A stretch of DNA of 64,000 nucleotides from Raphanus sativus (GCF_000801105.2 NC_079515.1:28481407-28545406); one strand, 5' to 3'; positions 12,149 to 24,720 are shown, counted from the stretch's first letter. Translations and numbers: made by a program. Notes: generated by a model from the sequence alone, not told the origin.

Positions 12149-13911
12149 TTTTTTTATCGTGGTTCTTCTTGAAATATCTTCATATTTATATGAATTTCTA
12201 ACTATTATTTAGAGGAAGTTTATCTTGGGATCATCAAAAGCTGTGATAATAGATCTTGATTAAATAAATGTATTTTAAATTTTTAATTATTAGTTTAAAT
12301 ACTTCCTAGATACTTTTTAGAGGAAGTAATTTGTTTATTTAAAATAGCTATTTTAATCTAGATTTAGTTCGATCAAATACACACAAAAATACATATTAAT
12401 TAATATGATCATGCACCACATAACAAGATACACATATAACACAACTCATTTTCTAGCTTTACACTTATTATACAGTCATAAATAATTGCTGAGATTGCAA
12501 CCCATTTAAATATATTAATTATTAATTTTTAGATTGCAACCCAATTCTAATGCATGACAGCATATATGTTAAAACTAATCATAAATCTAATACAAATTAG
12601 CGGAAATATCCAATTAAGTAAGACTTTGTGAAACTAAAATCCATTTTAAAGTTTTTTTTTATCTATTTTGAAGTTTGGAAAACAAGATAGTCGAAATTAA
12701 AAGAGGAAATTGGTACAATATGCCGTAATAAGAGTGTATTTGTCCCATTATATCTTTGCAATAATTTGTCAGTTTTGGATATAATTGCTCTCATAATAAT
12801 AAAAATTATATATAAATCAGAAAATATGAAAAACCAATACCATCATGAATTTTTTTTACACCTTTTGATATAAAAATTGAATTCCAAAAAAAAATTAGAT
12901 ATGTTGACCTAAATTTGTTGGAATGTGTATTATAACTCTTTTTACAAGGATAAAATAAACGTTCTAACTTATCTTATATGTTTTATATAATTTATAATTT
13001 GAATTGTAAAGTCATCTCTGTGATCTATCTAAATATACAATATGTATACCTAAACTCTAACCAAAGATCTTTGTTATTTATAAATTATAATACATGTTGT
13101 TGGTTTTTTACTTCATTGTAGAAAATTTAGAAAACATTAAAATGTGTTTTATATTTTACTCTATTGTATATTGTGGATAAAACAATGAGTTCTTATATGT
13201 ATGCTATTTTCTAAACATAGTATAATTTATATTATAACCTTTTGTGTATGTTCTATCCTCTTTAGAATATGTATTCTTACATTTTGTCTATATTCTATCG
13301 TGTTAGAATATGTATTCCATATATTATATGTTTTTAAATTTGAGAAAATATAAGAAAAATTCCTATCTTTTATCCAAGCTTATTTTGTTTTTGTTGAGTC
13401 AAATTGAATTACGTTGAAAACAATTTTTTATTCAATAATTTTCCTTTCTTATTCTTCTATATCTCTTTTTCATTAAAAATGGTTCATATCTTTGTAACAT
13501 GCATTACTTGGAGACGGGACATGAATAACGAATAGAGATTTATTGATGATAAAAAAAAAACGCGGCAGATTACTCAGCTTGAAATCGAATAAACGAGGAA
13601 CGAATTTTTTTATCTTTTTAGGATTTTCATTTGAAATTAAAGAACAGAAATATTACTAATATTTAAGATTTATAAAATTATGCTATTTGTTAATTATAGG
13701 GTTAATTAGTATATTTCTATAAACAAAGATATATGGACTGAACCTGTGCATCGAACTTTGAATAACAAAAGTCAAAAACAATGAGAATAAAAACACATGT
13801 AGCCGAAGACATCGAACTTTGAATAACATGTATTTCTCTAGAGTTCAGACAGAACAATTAGGGTCATTCAGTTTCTTAAAAATACATGTTTTTTTTTTTG
13901 AAAAACACAAA
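12149..13911. other. AT-rich intergenic region between AGL33 and GPA1
   Basis: No gene seen. A segment near 13727-13752 (TATATGGACTGAACCTGTGCAT) resembles the GPA1 exon 1/intron 1 border at about 16345-16370, and ATCGAACTTTGAATAACA occurs twice (13750 and 13810), so this may be a small local duplication. Confidence 0.5.
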
Positions 13912-14043
13912 ATAGGTAATTTACTTGAGTATAATAGTGATAAATAAGTAAATCATAGAAGACCAGCTTCCAATAGGATAGGTAATTTACTTGAGTATAA
14001 TAGTGATAAATAAGTAAATCATAGAAGACCAGCTTCCAATAGG
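13912..14043. repeat. Perfect 66-bp tandem duplication over the GPA1 stop codon
   Basis: Copy 1 at 13912-13977 and copy 2 at 13978-14043 read as identical. Copy 2 contains the last codons and stop of GPA1 (minus strand) plus the first part of the 3' UTR. Copy 1 is therefore a second set of the terminal codons lying in the 3' UTR. Confidence 0.93.
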
Positions 14044-16420
14044 TTTCTCCTTCTTAGAGTCTCATCTACAAGCTTGAACGTTTTCTTCACAAGCTTCTGA
14101 TCCAAAGCCGTGGTCCTGTAGATCTTAAATACCCTGTCCACTCGATCCGGCGCAGTGTTCTGGTAATATAATTCCTCAAATTTCTTCTTCACAAACCTTT
14201 CATTGTGTCGAAAATCACAAGTTCAGAGATTACAAGAGTATGTAACTTGACTAATATGAAAACAAAGCTTACTCGTATGCATGCTCGATCTCTTGTTTCC
14301 CACTAGAAACTGGTTGGTAATCTCTGAACCACTCGCAAACATTCAACGGAACCTATAAACATCGAATGAAAAAAAAAAAAGCATTTGTTAAAAGAAACCA
14401 AAAGTCTTGCTTGCACAAATGAGAATATTCTTCAGCTCTTACTTACATCAAGAACCTTCTTCTCAAATATGTCAAACTTGTTGAGGAATAGCATGATTGA
14501 TGTTTTCTGCATAAGAGAACAAAAGCCTTTTCGCTGCAAGCCTCTTCAAGACGATAAAGATAAAAAAAGGGTCACAAACCTCGAAACAGGGCTGTTTCAA
14601 GACCCAGTCGAACAGTTCTTTGGTCTCCATCATCCTGTTTTTCTGCTCGTCCTCAAATAGTGTTTGGTCGTACCTATGACCCAAAAAAAAACCTCTGTTA
14701 GGCAACACAAACATACAGAAATTTTAAATTGATAATGAAAAGGAGAGCTTACTCGCTGATGGCAGCACAGAATATAACAGCAGTTACACCTTCGAACAGA
14801 TGAATCCATTTCCTTCTCTCATTTCTCTGTCCACCCACGTCAAACAATCGGTACACTTCACCACTTTTCTTATTTTCTCCCACGGGGCTGCATTAATAAA
14901 TCAAGCTTTAGTTTGATACTGGTATAAAATGTTAACCATAGGAACCAAAACTGCTAAACACTTTTATTCAGTTTACCAAAGAAAGAAGTACACATCACAG
15001 CTACAAAACAGCCTAGGCTAATCAATCATAATGCTTGTGAACCCGGAGTTAAAAAACTTAGGTCTTATCAGAAGATTTATCATCAACTTTTAAGCAACGC
15101 ATGAACAGCAGAATAGAAACGCCAATCAAACATGCAAAAGAGTTAATACTAAAGTAGTTGGCACCTGAACTGTATTTCCACGACACCAGTTGTGCGAACT
15201 CTAGCATACAGAACATCCTCCTGAAACACCAACATACATATACCAAAAAAGAAGCTACTATTTGTTAATAACTTGATCCTCGGGAGGATGATCCGAATCC
15301 TAATTTATTTACAATGATACAAATCAGATACCTTGGTTGGAATATAGTTCACATCTGATAGTCTCTTCAAGTTCTCCATCAGATATTTCGTACAATCGGG
15401 AACTTGAAGCTCATTACCACGGGAACACGTTTCCTAACAAAAATCAAAATCAAACTAACATCAGAAACTAACTAGGCTTGCAGAGGGTGAAAGAAAACGT
15501 GGAAACACACACACCTGGATTGCAGGATCATTCCATAGAGTTTCTATTCCCTGGGCGAGGTCATTGGTGAGACGCGGATAGTCTAACCTAGCACCAATTT
15601 CAGAAAGTTTCTCCCCAATGGCCTGATAATAGCGCCATAATAATAATAAGGTGACTGACTAGCATATAATCTAACCAAAAAGAAAAGAAACAGCTGAGCT
15701 ACCATATTTTCAGAGGATAAGGTATATTTTGCAGGATCAGTTTCATTTTGAGCAAACTCCTTAGTTCCGTCATGCAATAACTGTTCAACGAAGATACCAG
15801 AGAATTAATTAAGCAAACAAATTGTCCTCTGTCTTTTCACAAGTAATTTTAACATACTTTTATAGTCTGATAGACATTGGCATGGATGACCGGAACATAG
15901 CTCTTTAGTTCTCCTTCATCGAATCCAGTTTGGAAGAGAAGTTTTATCTGCAAACAAAAATGGTTCAGGTAACTAGTACACTAGAGAAACAATTTTCGTT
16001 TGTGTCACTTGCCTGCTTAAAAATAGTAGACTTTCCAGATTCTCCAGCACCTTTACAAAGATCGAGGAAAATTCAGAAAGAGAGCGGAAGGATAAATGAC
16101 AAGGACATTAAGATCTACAAAAAGCTAATTGACTAATAAAATAAAAGAACAGAATAGTTTGAGACATAACAAAGAAGGGTATATATATACCAAGTAGTAG
16201 AAGCTTCCGAATATGTTTTTCAGCCTTTGCTTCTTGTTCTATCCTTCTTTCTATTTCAGCAGCCTGTAGATTATTAAAAAAGAATACAAGGTTTTTTAAC
16301 TCTTTTTGTTGATGATTGACTAAGTATATGCTCTAATCTAAGTATATATATGGATTGAACCTGTGCATTCTCGTCAGTGTCTTCTGTATGATGTCGACTT
16401 CTGCTGCAGAGTAAGCCCAT
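14019..16420 (-). CDS. GPA1: GPA1, heterotrimeric G-protein alpha subunit
   Basis: The canonical plant G-alpha subunit. It binds and hydrolyses GTP at the plasma membrane with the G-beta and G-gamma subunits and RGS1, and acts in cell division, ABA and light responses. The start at 16420 gives [18 protein letters not shown], with Gly2 for myristoylation and Cys5 for palmitoylation. About 13 exons can be followed. G1 is GAGESGKST (exon at 16050-16013). The switch I arginine is in [12 protein letters not shown] (about 15223-15166). G3 is [12 protein letters not shown] (about 14889-14753). G4 is FLNKFD (about 14509-14448). The C-terminus is [11 protein letters not shown]. The intron after the G1 exon starts with GC (CAG/GCAAGT), a GC-AG intron. 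All other borders checked are GT-AG. The length, about 383 residues, is normal, and no frame breaks were seen. The stop codon lies inside a tandem duplication that leaves the protein unchanged. Confidence 0.96.
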
Positions 16421-17060
16421 GATTTTATTCTCTTCTCTTTCTTTTTTTTTTTTATAATCCCACCACAGAGAGCGTGAAAGTCGACAAGTATCAATCCCCC
16501 TCCAACCTCACAAGCTAAAAGATATTATTAGACTTCTTCATAGCTGTGACAGTGCTTACCTACTAAAAATGAAAATGCTTATGAATCCCTTTTGATCACC
16601 ATTCAATCATTGGAAAAAAAAAGCCCCAAAGAATCAATTTATTGGACTACAGATCTTAAAAGAAAAACAACAATAGAGAGATCAATTTAACTTGAATCTA
16701 CAGAACCTAACCGATATCTTCAGGAAAAAAAAAGTTAAAGAAGTTAGAATGGTCAAACTCAATATCAGAAGCTAAGATTCCATCACTGCCCAAAAGGAAA
16801 TTAAAGCAGCAACTGATTGATCTACCAAAAAAACCCTAATCCTGAAAGACGCTCCCAAATCGAAAACAACACATACGGGAGGGACAAGATCTAAGTTAAT
16901 AAAAAAAAGAAACAAAGCTTGAAGAATACCCAGAAGAGCAAAAGTGAAATTAAAAACCTGAAGAAAACAAAAAAAACAAGAGCTGAGGAACAGGAAACAA
17001 AATCTGAGAAGAGAGCAGAGAGTAGTTGTGCTTCTCCTGTTGTTGTTCTTTTAGCCTTCT
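16421..17060 (-). promoter_or_regulatory. GPA1 5' leader and probable promoter
   Basis: Upstream of the GPA1 start on the minus strand. Pyrimidine-rich sequence on the minus strand at about 16985-17060 looks like a plant 5' leader, and the stretch to 16421 may contain a 5' UTR intron. No coding sequence was seen. Confidence 0.4.
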
Positions 17061-18290
17061 TTTAACGTTCCTCTCTCCTTTTGGATAGTATTTGTAATTG
17101 TTGTATTACACACTCATATCTCGATGCGTATTGCTTAAAAATGCAAATAACCAAATTTAATTTGAATTTTCTTTTCTTTTTTTTTTTTAAGAAAAGAGGT
17201 CAAAGCAAGGAAAATGTTAAGCAAAGACAGACGAAACTGCGCCGAAAGGTCTTATTTTGGTCAATGTCGAAAAGATGTGTCTCGTCCAGATAAGAAGCGT
17301 TCGCTACGGAGGGAGGAGCCTTTTTCTTTCTTTTTTCTTTTTTTTTTAATTTTATATTACTTAATCAAAAAAATAATGAATATTTATTTTTATTTCTCTG
17401 TCATCCCAGAAAATATATTAAAACAAAATCAGTTCTTACACATCTAAACTGATAGAGAACATATTCCTTCCAAAACCACAAGTCAAGAAAACAACATAAA
17501 ACACATAAACTTAAGAATCAGGAATCAGAAAATAAAACACTAACAACTTCTGGAACAAATACAGAATCCTCAGAGAAGTGAAACAAATCAATATGAAAAG
17601 ACGGATCTCCATTCAAGCAGCCGATGAAGAAGAACATGTTTGATAATCTACTACTTAAGAACCCAACACAATTAAGCTAAAACTCCACAGTTTCTTACCA
17701 GATAATCCAGAGAAACCCGTCGATTGTACACCAAGGAACATCATAACAACACAACACTGAAACTTCACCAAGAACAATTCAACAATAAACCCAAAAGACA
17801 GATGAGGATAGCTTACCGATAATAAAAACCCGATAAGAGTGATACAACTTCGAGTTCAGATAGAAGAAAACATAGAGCACAGACCGGAGACCAAAACAGA
17901 AACCTCTAAGAAGCCACTCCCTTGCTGCCTCAAAACCAGTGACATCCATAAGTTAATTAGAATCTGAAAGACAACCCCAAGATTGAACACAAGCCAACAC
18001 TTATGTAGCCCTTCGACTAAGAAACCAGTGGACAAAGAAGAGAAGGCCGAACACTCAGAACCACCGTTGACCCGTCATAGAAACCGCTTCACCAAATTCA
18101 ATGAAAGAATTACACACCGTATATACAAGAAGAGAAACAAGGTGGGGCCGCTCCCAATGGTGGTGACAAGCATCGACACAAGAGCAGCTGAAGCGTTGTC
18201 GTCGATGGATACTTTGTCGCTAAGGTTGTAGAGAGACTCGTTCTCTTTTTAGCTATGATAATGGGCATTTATAAATGAGAGAATACGGGT
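17060..18290 (-). other. Unassigned region, possible transcribed unit
   Basis: Base composition is less AT-rich at 17450-18240 than in neighbouring intergenic DNA. On the minus strand one frame reads SIDDNASAALVSMLVTTIGS at about 18210-18150, before a possible donor at about 18120. A short ATG frame begins near 17952 (MDVTGFEAAREWLLRGF) and reaches a GTAAGC donor near 17820. I recognise neither as a known family, so this could be a lineage-specific gene, a long non-coding RNA or chance. Confidence 0.25.
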
Positions 18291-18560
18291 CTGATTGGTA
18301 ACAGCCGTAGCTTCAAAATTATTGATGTAGAATAAAATCGGTAAACTTTTTGATGTAACTTTAAATTTTGTTACTGTAAAATTTTATGAAAGCACTAAAA
18401 AATTGCTTTGGATATTTGGCTCTGCAAATTACTTCTACAGCTGTAGGTTATTTCAAAAGCTATGGTTTAAAAAAATAAATTAAAGCTTGATTGCTATGAT
18501 TTTAGTGCTTTAGAAATAAATGGGGATGTAGAGAGCACCCACAGCCACTATCAATCACAC
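18290..18560. mobile_element. Possible MITE
   Basis: GTCTGATTGGTAACAGCCGTAGC near 18289 has an imperfect inverted counterpart near 18535-18563 (in reverse, TGTGATTGATAGTGGCTGTGG). No clear target-site duplication was found, so the assignment is weak. Confidence 0.35.
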
Positions 18561-19095
18561 CATACATTACAAAAAGTCGTTGTTTTAGCTATGATTCCTG
18601 CTTCAGAAGTGGAAGCGGAATCAAAAGCGTCCAGAATCGCTATGATTCATGATTGAGTCGTGATTCTAGAAAAATTGAATATGGAAACTCACGGAAAACT
18701 TTGGTTTCGATCGGGGCCAACTCAATACATTTTGGGCTTTTGGGCAGAATTTGTTTTTGAAACTACAACTACTATTATTACTTTTTAAAATGTTATTTTG
18801 AAGAAAGCAAAACAATTTCAAATTCTTACTAAACTAACTAGTATTTTTTATTTCTTCTAACATATTTTGATAAAGTATATATATTTAAATATAATATTAT
18901 ATATAAAAGAAAGTGCAGTTTTGAAGTAGGCTCCGGGGCGGTCGCATTTTCCGCCCCTATGATAAGCCAACACTGATTCCAATTTAGAAGCGCATGACTG
19001 AATGAATTTGATTCGTTCAAAAAAATAAAGCCCTTGACAAATGATCGCATTCATTAATTACTGAAATGCATATAGTTTAGTGTGATAGAAAAACA

Positions 19096-19332
19096 CTCCC
19101 TCTATTTTATAAGTTCAACTAGACACTTTTCATATATATTAATAAAATAATTAAAATGTATTGAATTTTTTATTAGTTACATTTATTAAATAAATAATAT
19201 TTTAGATAAATAAATTTATGTATTTTGCAGTTAAGATTAAGCTGAAAGTAAGTATAAATTATGTTGGAATTCTAAAACGATATTGTTTGTGTAACAAGAA
19301 AAATAGTAAAATGACACTTAAAAAAAACAGAA
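19096..19332. mobile_element. Stowaway-like MITE, degraded
   Basis: The left end, CTCCCTCTATTTTATAAG, is a typical Stowaway terminus. The right end in reverse is CTTCTGTTTTTTTTAAG, a diverged copy. The interior is AT-rich and non-coding. A TA follows the right end but not the left, so the boundaries are approximate. Confidence 0.55.
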
Positions 19333-19449
19333 GTAATTTCCAAGGTGATTATCGATGGAGAAGAAGCAATTAAAGCTTTATAAGTTATATGTGTTCTTAA
19401 ATTATGATTTTTATTTGAAATTTGGTTTTAATCAACATTAAAGGAAAAA

Positions 19450-20330
19450 ATAAATATGGATATTTATTATATTAAAATAAAGTCACTATATTTATATGTA
19501 TATTGACAAGTCATAGTATAACCATTTATTAATTACTTAATATGCCTTATTTGATTATCTACATTAATCAATAAAATATATAACATTTTTTTAAAATAAA
19601 AATAATCAATAAAGATATTAATAATAAATCAATTTTAATTATAAATTTGAATATTATTTTTAGTTATTAAAAAATCTGCTCAGAACAAATCTAACAAAAT
19701 CCTACTAAAACTTTTAAATATTTTCTAAAATAATCCATTAATTATTCGTAATATAATATTATTATAAATTAATGTTAATTAAAATTTCATTATAAGTAAA
19801 ACTAAAAAATCTATGCAACTTTTATAAATTTAAAATTACAGTCTATTATATACTAAAATAGAAATATTATATGAATTAAATCTATGTTATTAAAATAGAG
19901 TCCTATTCTTGTCTACTTTAATCTATGTTATTACTTAATTTGACTTATTTAATTATTTACACTAATCAATAAAAAATTAAGAATTTTATAAAATATAATA
20001 TATAAGGATATTAATAATAAATAAATTTTATTTTAATTTTTAGTTATAACAAAATATGCTGAGGAAAAATCTAACAAAATCCTAATAATTTTTTAAAATA
20101 TTTTTATATAATAATACAATTATGATTTCATAATAACTAATATAATATTTACTATAAATCAATGTTAATTGAATTTGATTATAGGACAATAATTAAAATT
20201 CTATGCTATTTTATAAATTTGAAAAGCATAGTCTATATTATATTAAAATATAAGTACCAAACTTATAAAAATAAAAATAAATAAATAATAAAGAGCAAAC
20301 ATAATTTTCGTATGTTTGGTATAATATTTC
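19450..20330. repeat. Diverged tandem units with Helitron-like starts
   Basis: Segments near 19530-19700 and 19930-20090 share a long diverged similarity (both contain TTAATAATAAAT and AAATCTAACAAAATCCTA). TCTATTATATACTAAAATAGAA at about 19842 and TCTATATTATATTAAAATATAA at about 20232 resemble the 5' ends of small non-autonomous Helitrons. No matching CTAG-type 3' ends were recognised, so only the duplication itself is secure. Confidence 0.5.
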
Positions 20331-20463
20331 TAAAGCAAAGTAAAAAAACATAAATAATATTACGTAAATAACAGTATGTAGAACATCTATAAATATCATG
20401 TTTTTAATATTAAACTCTTTTAAAATTATAATGAATAAAAAGTGATTATCAATTAGGTATAGT

Positions 20464-20830
20464 TTTAATAATTATCATTAATTAATTATACATATTATTA
20501 TTTGAAAACATAACAAATAAACAAAATAAACCTAAAATTATGGAGAAATAAGAGTTAATAATTATCATTAATTAAATATTCATATTATTATTTGAAAACA
20601 TAACAAATAAACAAAATAATCTAAAATCATGGAGAAGATGATACATAAACAACATTAACTAAATATACATATTATTATTTGAAAACATAACAAAGTAAAC
20701 AAAATAACATAAAATTATGGAGAAAAAGACACATGAGAGTTAATAATTATCATTAATTAAATATTTATATTATTATTTGAAAACATAACAAATAAACAAA
20801 ACAATATAAAATTATGGAAAAATGACGTAT
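20464..20830. repeat. Tandem repeat, four copies of about 87-98 bp
   Basis: The core ATTATTATTTGAAAACATAA recurs at about 20493, 20583, 20670 and 20769. Each copy continues with an AACAAAATAA-type stretch and ends in AAATTATGGAGAA or a close variant. Three of the four copies begin TTAATAATTATCATTAATTA. This is a minisatellite in very AT-rich DNA. Confidence 0.85.
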
Positions 20831-21760
20831 AAGCAAATTTATTTCTCAAATAATAATATAAATTTTTATCAAATCGGTTAGTCTCTAGATATTAGGTGAA
20901 AACAATAATCATATAAATTATAATTATTATCTTGCTACTTGACAATTTTAAACTATTTGGATAAAATCACGTAAATATTTGCAATACAGAATATAATAAA
21001 TTTAGAAAACCTACAATCATGAAAGTATTTAAATTTTATTTAGAAAAACTATATCTACATTTTTAGTCACCTAGCTTGTTAAAATAGGAACATTGATTTA
21101 AACTAATCCAATAATATAAAATTAATGAGAGTGTTTTTAAAATGCAGTAACTTTACCTCAAACAAAGGTAAAGCTGATTATTGCAAAGAAACCAAACTAA
21201 TCCACATGTATAAACATAAATTTAATATATATATATATATATGCAGTTTTAACTAAACTAAAATTTTCTACACAAATAATCTGGCGAATCGAGTATATAA
21301 CTCAATCTAACAATTAACATTATGTAAACTATATATGATGATTTCGTTTACCTTAATATTATATCACACAATAGTTTTATTTGAATACATTTATAACAAC
21401 GACTAACATTACATATTTATATATTAAATTTCATTTGGTCTAATGCTAGGGATCACAAAATATTTATCAATATAACTGGATTGAACAAATAGATTTGTTA
21501 CTTCTATTATGAACTAATAAACAGATTGATAATTTTATTAATAAAAATAATTTTGAACTTTTAAAATACGAATCGAAATATAATTATAATCAAATGAAAT
21601 GGTATTGCTGTAAATATTTTCAAACAAAAAAATAATAGATTTCACAAATAAAAATCTTATATACTTTAATAGTAGAGATCAGACTAAAACAAGATTAGAA
21701 GGGGAAAAAGAGAAGGTCAAAATCGAGAGGGGCGTGTCTCTTATACGATAATCTTGTGGT
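20831..21760. other. AT-rich intergenic region upstream of CID7
   Basis: No gene or clear element was seen. A short (TA)n run lies near 21226-21242. Composition shifts from about 21700 toward the CID7 leader. Confidence 0.5.
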
Positions 21761-22456
21761 GGTCTGTGGTGTGACATCTTGAGCCAAACACACACGAGTA
21801 TAGAGAGATTAGAGGAGAAGAAGAAGAAGAAGACGACGACGACGCTTACCCAAAGCTCGAATCCCTAGGTGTTACTTTAAAAGCACAAAACGCCTTTGCA
21901 AAGTTATCTCTCTCTCTCTCTCTCACACACACTATTTTTCTCCGCAGCCTTTTAACTTTCCTGAATCTCTCGTGTTTTCTCTCTTCTTCCATGGATCCTT
22001 TCCTCTTTTTCTTCCGCAAAGGTTCCCCCGATTTTTTTCACTTATCGATTCCCGATTTTCTTCCCCTTTCTTGATTTTCATTTTTCTTTTAAAAATTTTA
22101 CTAACAGATTCAGTTATATTGTAGTAAAGTCTCAGATTTGAAGCTAATTAATTGTGTTTGTCTCCTTCGAGTACACTGAGATTTAATTTTAGAAACACTC
22201 AGATTTATTTATTTATATATTTATTTATTTTTGCATTAATTCATAAATAAAAGGGTCCATATGTTAAAACTGCAGTTTATTGGCTTATGAACTGAAAGTG
22301 TTTTTCTTTTCTTTTTCCTGATTTTGTTTCTGTTTCTTTTCTGGGTAACATACGAGTAGTGATAAAATGTTATTCTTTTGCAGGTTTTGGCTAAAAAGAA
22401 AAGCAGTTATTGTTGTCCCCCAAGACCAATCTATCTCTCTGATTCTTGTTGACGAT
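21761..22456 (+). promoter_or_regulatory. CID7 5' leader with intron
   Basis: It has a GAAGAAGAAGACGACGAC tract (about 21815-21843), a CT/CA microsatellite (about 21907-21932), and then a probable leader intron ending at TTTTGCAG near 22384. This explains why the open frame that extends upstream of 22457 is not the true start. Confidence 0.55.
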
Positions 22457-24720
22457 ATGAACTTAAGCAAGAAAGCAACGACCCCGTCAAGTGATTCAAA
22501 GCTAAGTTCTAGTCTCAAGCCAACAACTTTGAACCCTCATGCTGCTGAGTTTGTTCCCTTTACTCTACGCTCCCCCCGACCTACTGCTACTACTACTACT
22601 ACTACAAGCAACTTGGATGTTACGACACCAAGACTTTTAGCTTCCTCCAGCTCTTTCCTGGACCGGTCTGAGTCATCTGTGTCACATCATTCAGATGATG
22701 AAGCACGCCAGTTCTGGAGTCACCAACTTCCTGATGATTTAACTCCAGACTTCAAGCTGATGACCACTCAAGATGACAATTCCTATGCTTCTGGGAGTTT
22801 GTCACTAGCTAGCTTGTCCTTGTATGAACCTGAAAACTTTCCTCGTGCTAGTGGAGTTGGAGGAGGAGGAGGAGGAGGAGGGTTTGCGTTCTCTGACCAA
22901 CCTGGCTTAGCTCCACATAATGGGCATAACCTGTCGGACAAGAGCAGATATTCCCCCATCTCTTCTTCGTTCGGGGAAGATCAGAGTTTCAGTCCAAAGC
23001 CCTGGGATAAGCAGATTATGAATGAGAGGGAGAGAAACCCTTTTGGCCGGTTCATGATTCCCGAGAATCCAAATGTAGGGGAAATGGAGGTGAACCCTGT
23101 GGAGTTTCTTGCTTCTCAGTTCCCTGGATTTGCTGCTGAAAGTCTTGCAGAAGTTTATTTTGCTAATGGGTGTGATTTGCAGTTGACAGTTGAGATGCTT
23201 ACTCAGCTTGAGGTATTCTCCTCCGCACCTTACCTTTCTTTTTTTGATTGTTACCTGCCTTGTGTCTAGGCTAGATAACTCTGCCTTTTCTCTCAGAACA
23301 TTGGTCATTTGTTTTGCTACTTTGTGTATGTTTCTATGTTTTGTTTCATTTGAGTGAATTGGTTATTTAAACTTGCATGTTTCTACTGCAGCTACAAGTG
23401 GATAATGGTTTGAATCAGAACATGAGGCCTAAGATTCCTGCTCCTGCTCCTAATCTAACTCCCATGGATTTTCCTGCCCTTAGCATCTCAAATAGGCCTA
23501 CTGCACAGTTTGGTGGGGATGATATGCAACAAACAGGAAATCATTACCAATCTGCTGGAAAGGATAATATGTTTTTCTTCAAGTCAGTTCCTCAGCCTGG
23601 TTCAGTCGATTATGTTTCTGCCGTCAAGAAGTTAGCATCCCAAGACACTACTGGGTTGTGGAAATACGAAGGAAACGATTCAGGAGACTCATCTATTGGC
23701 TCAAGCAGAAATTATCATCCTGGGAGGAGTATATATTCTGATAAGCTGCTCACTCAATCCCCAAACCGACCTGCTCCTGTCGCCTGGCTGGAGACCGGGG
23801 ACGCAGTTGGTACATCTCCCCCTTTTCAACCACCGTTATATACATATGTTATCTGATTCCATGTAAATTGCATTTTTGGGGGGGATGAACAGGTAATATG
23901 TATTCTGACTTGCGCGAGGAAGCACGTGACCATGCGCGTCTGCGGAATGTATACTTTGAACAGGTATAAAATACTTTGGCCTCTAGCTGAAAGGGTTCTA
24001 TTTGATCTCTCTTTTGCTCTCATACTTGTCAGTAGTGAATAAAAGTGTCTTTATCTGCAATTTTAGTTGATAGTTTCAGCTGTTTTTTTTCACCGGGTTG
24101 AATAATTAAATGCCTATCTTATTTAACTTGTCACGGTTCTGTATTAATCAATATTTGATGCTGCTTTGCTTGTGGTTGAGCCTAGGCACGGCAAGCATAC
24201 CTTGTGGGGAATAAGGCCTTAGCTAAAGATCTAAGCGCCAAGGGACAGATGCATAACATGCAGATGAAGGCTGCCCATGGGAAAGCTCAAGAAGCCATTT
24301 ACCGTCAGAGGTTTTGACTTTCTTTAATCTCAAAACAGAACAGAAGAGTCTCTCTGCTTTACCATTAACGAGAATAATAACCAACTGTTGTGTTTCTCTT
24401 ATCTCTCTTGTTATGAGCAACGCAGGAACCCGGTGGGTCAAGGGAACAGTAGAGGGAGCGAAAGAATGATAGACTTGCACGGGTTACATGTTAGTGAAGC
24501 ACTCGACGTGTTGAAGCACGAACTGAGCGTGTTGAGGAGCACAGCTCGAGCAACACAAGAGAGGCTTCAGGTTTACATATGCGTTGGGACTGGTCACCAC
24601 ACAAGGGGTTCCCGCACAATGGCTAGACTCCCAGTTGCTGTACAGCGCTACCTACTCGAAGAAGAAGGCCTTGACTTCTCCGAGACTCAGTCTGGTCTCC
24701 TTAGAGTCATCTTATACTGA
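22457..24720 (+). CDS. CID7: CID7, PAM2/CUE/SMR-domain protein
   Basis: A CTC-interacting-domain protein that binds the MLLE domain of poly(A)-binding protein and is presumed to act in mRNA metabolism in the cytoplasm. There are five exons: 22457-23212, 23392-23809, 23893-23963, 24186-24310 and 24426-24720, with phases that fit. The N-terminal PAM2 motif reads TTLNPHAAEFVPFTL. A CUE-like segment (VEFLASQFPGFAAESLAEVY) follows in exon 1. A DUF1771-type helical region (LREEARDHARLRNVYFEQARQ) spans exons 3-4. The C-terminal SMR domain has MIDLHGLHVSEAL and a GTGHHTRGS loop. MNLSKKATT at 22457 was taken as the start because the upstream in-frame extension runs into an intron. A poly-Gly run lies near 22861-22883. 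The position between GPA1 and 3-beta-HSD agrees with Arabidopsis At2g26280. Confidence 0.93.

Noticed and set aside
11992..12201. Plus-strand 69-codon open frame
   Set aside because: It is antisense to the MADS-box exon of AGL33, which is the meaningful reading.
14385..14714. Overlapping open frames on both strands
   Set aside because: They are GPA1 exons read through introns or antisense to them.
20464..20830. CRISPR-like repeat array
   Set aside because: Plant nuclear DNA; units are tandem and imperfect with no regular spacers.
22367..22456. Upstream extension of the CID7 frame
   Set aside because: TTTTGCAG at about 22377-22384 is a splice acceptor, and the family N-terminus begins with the Met at 22457.
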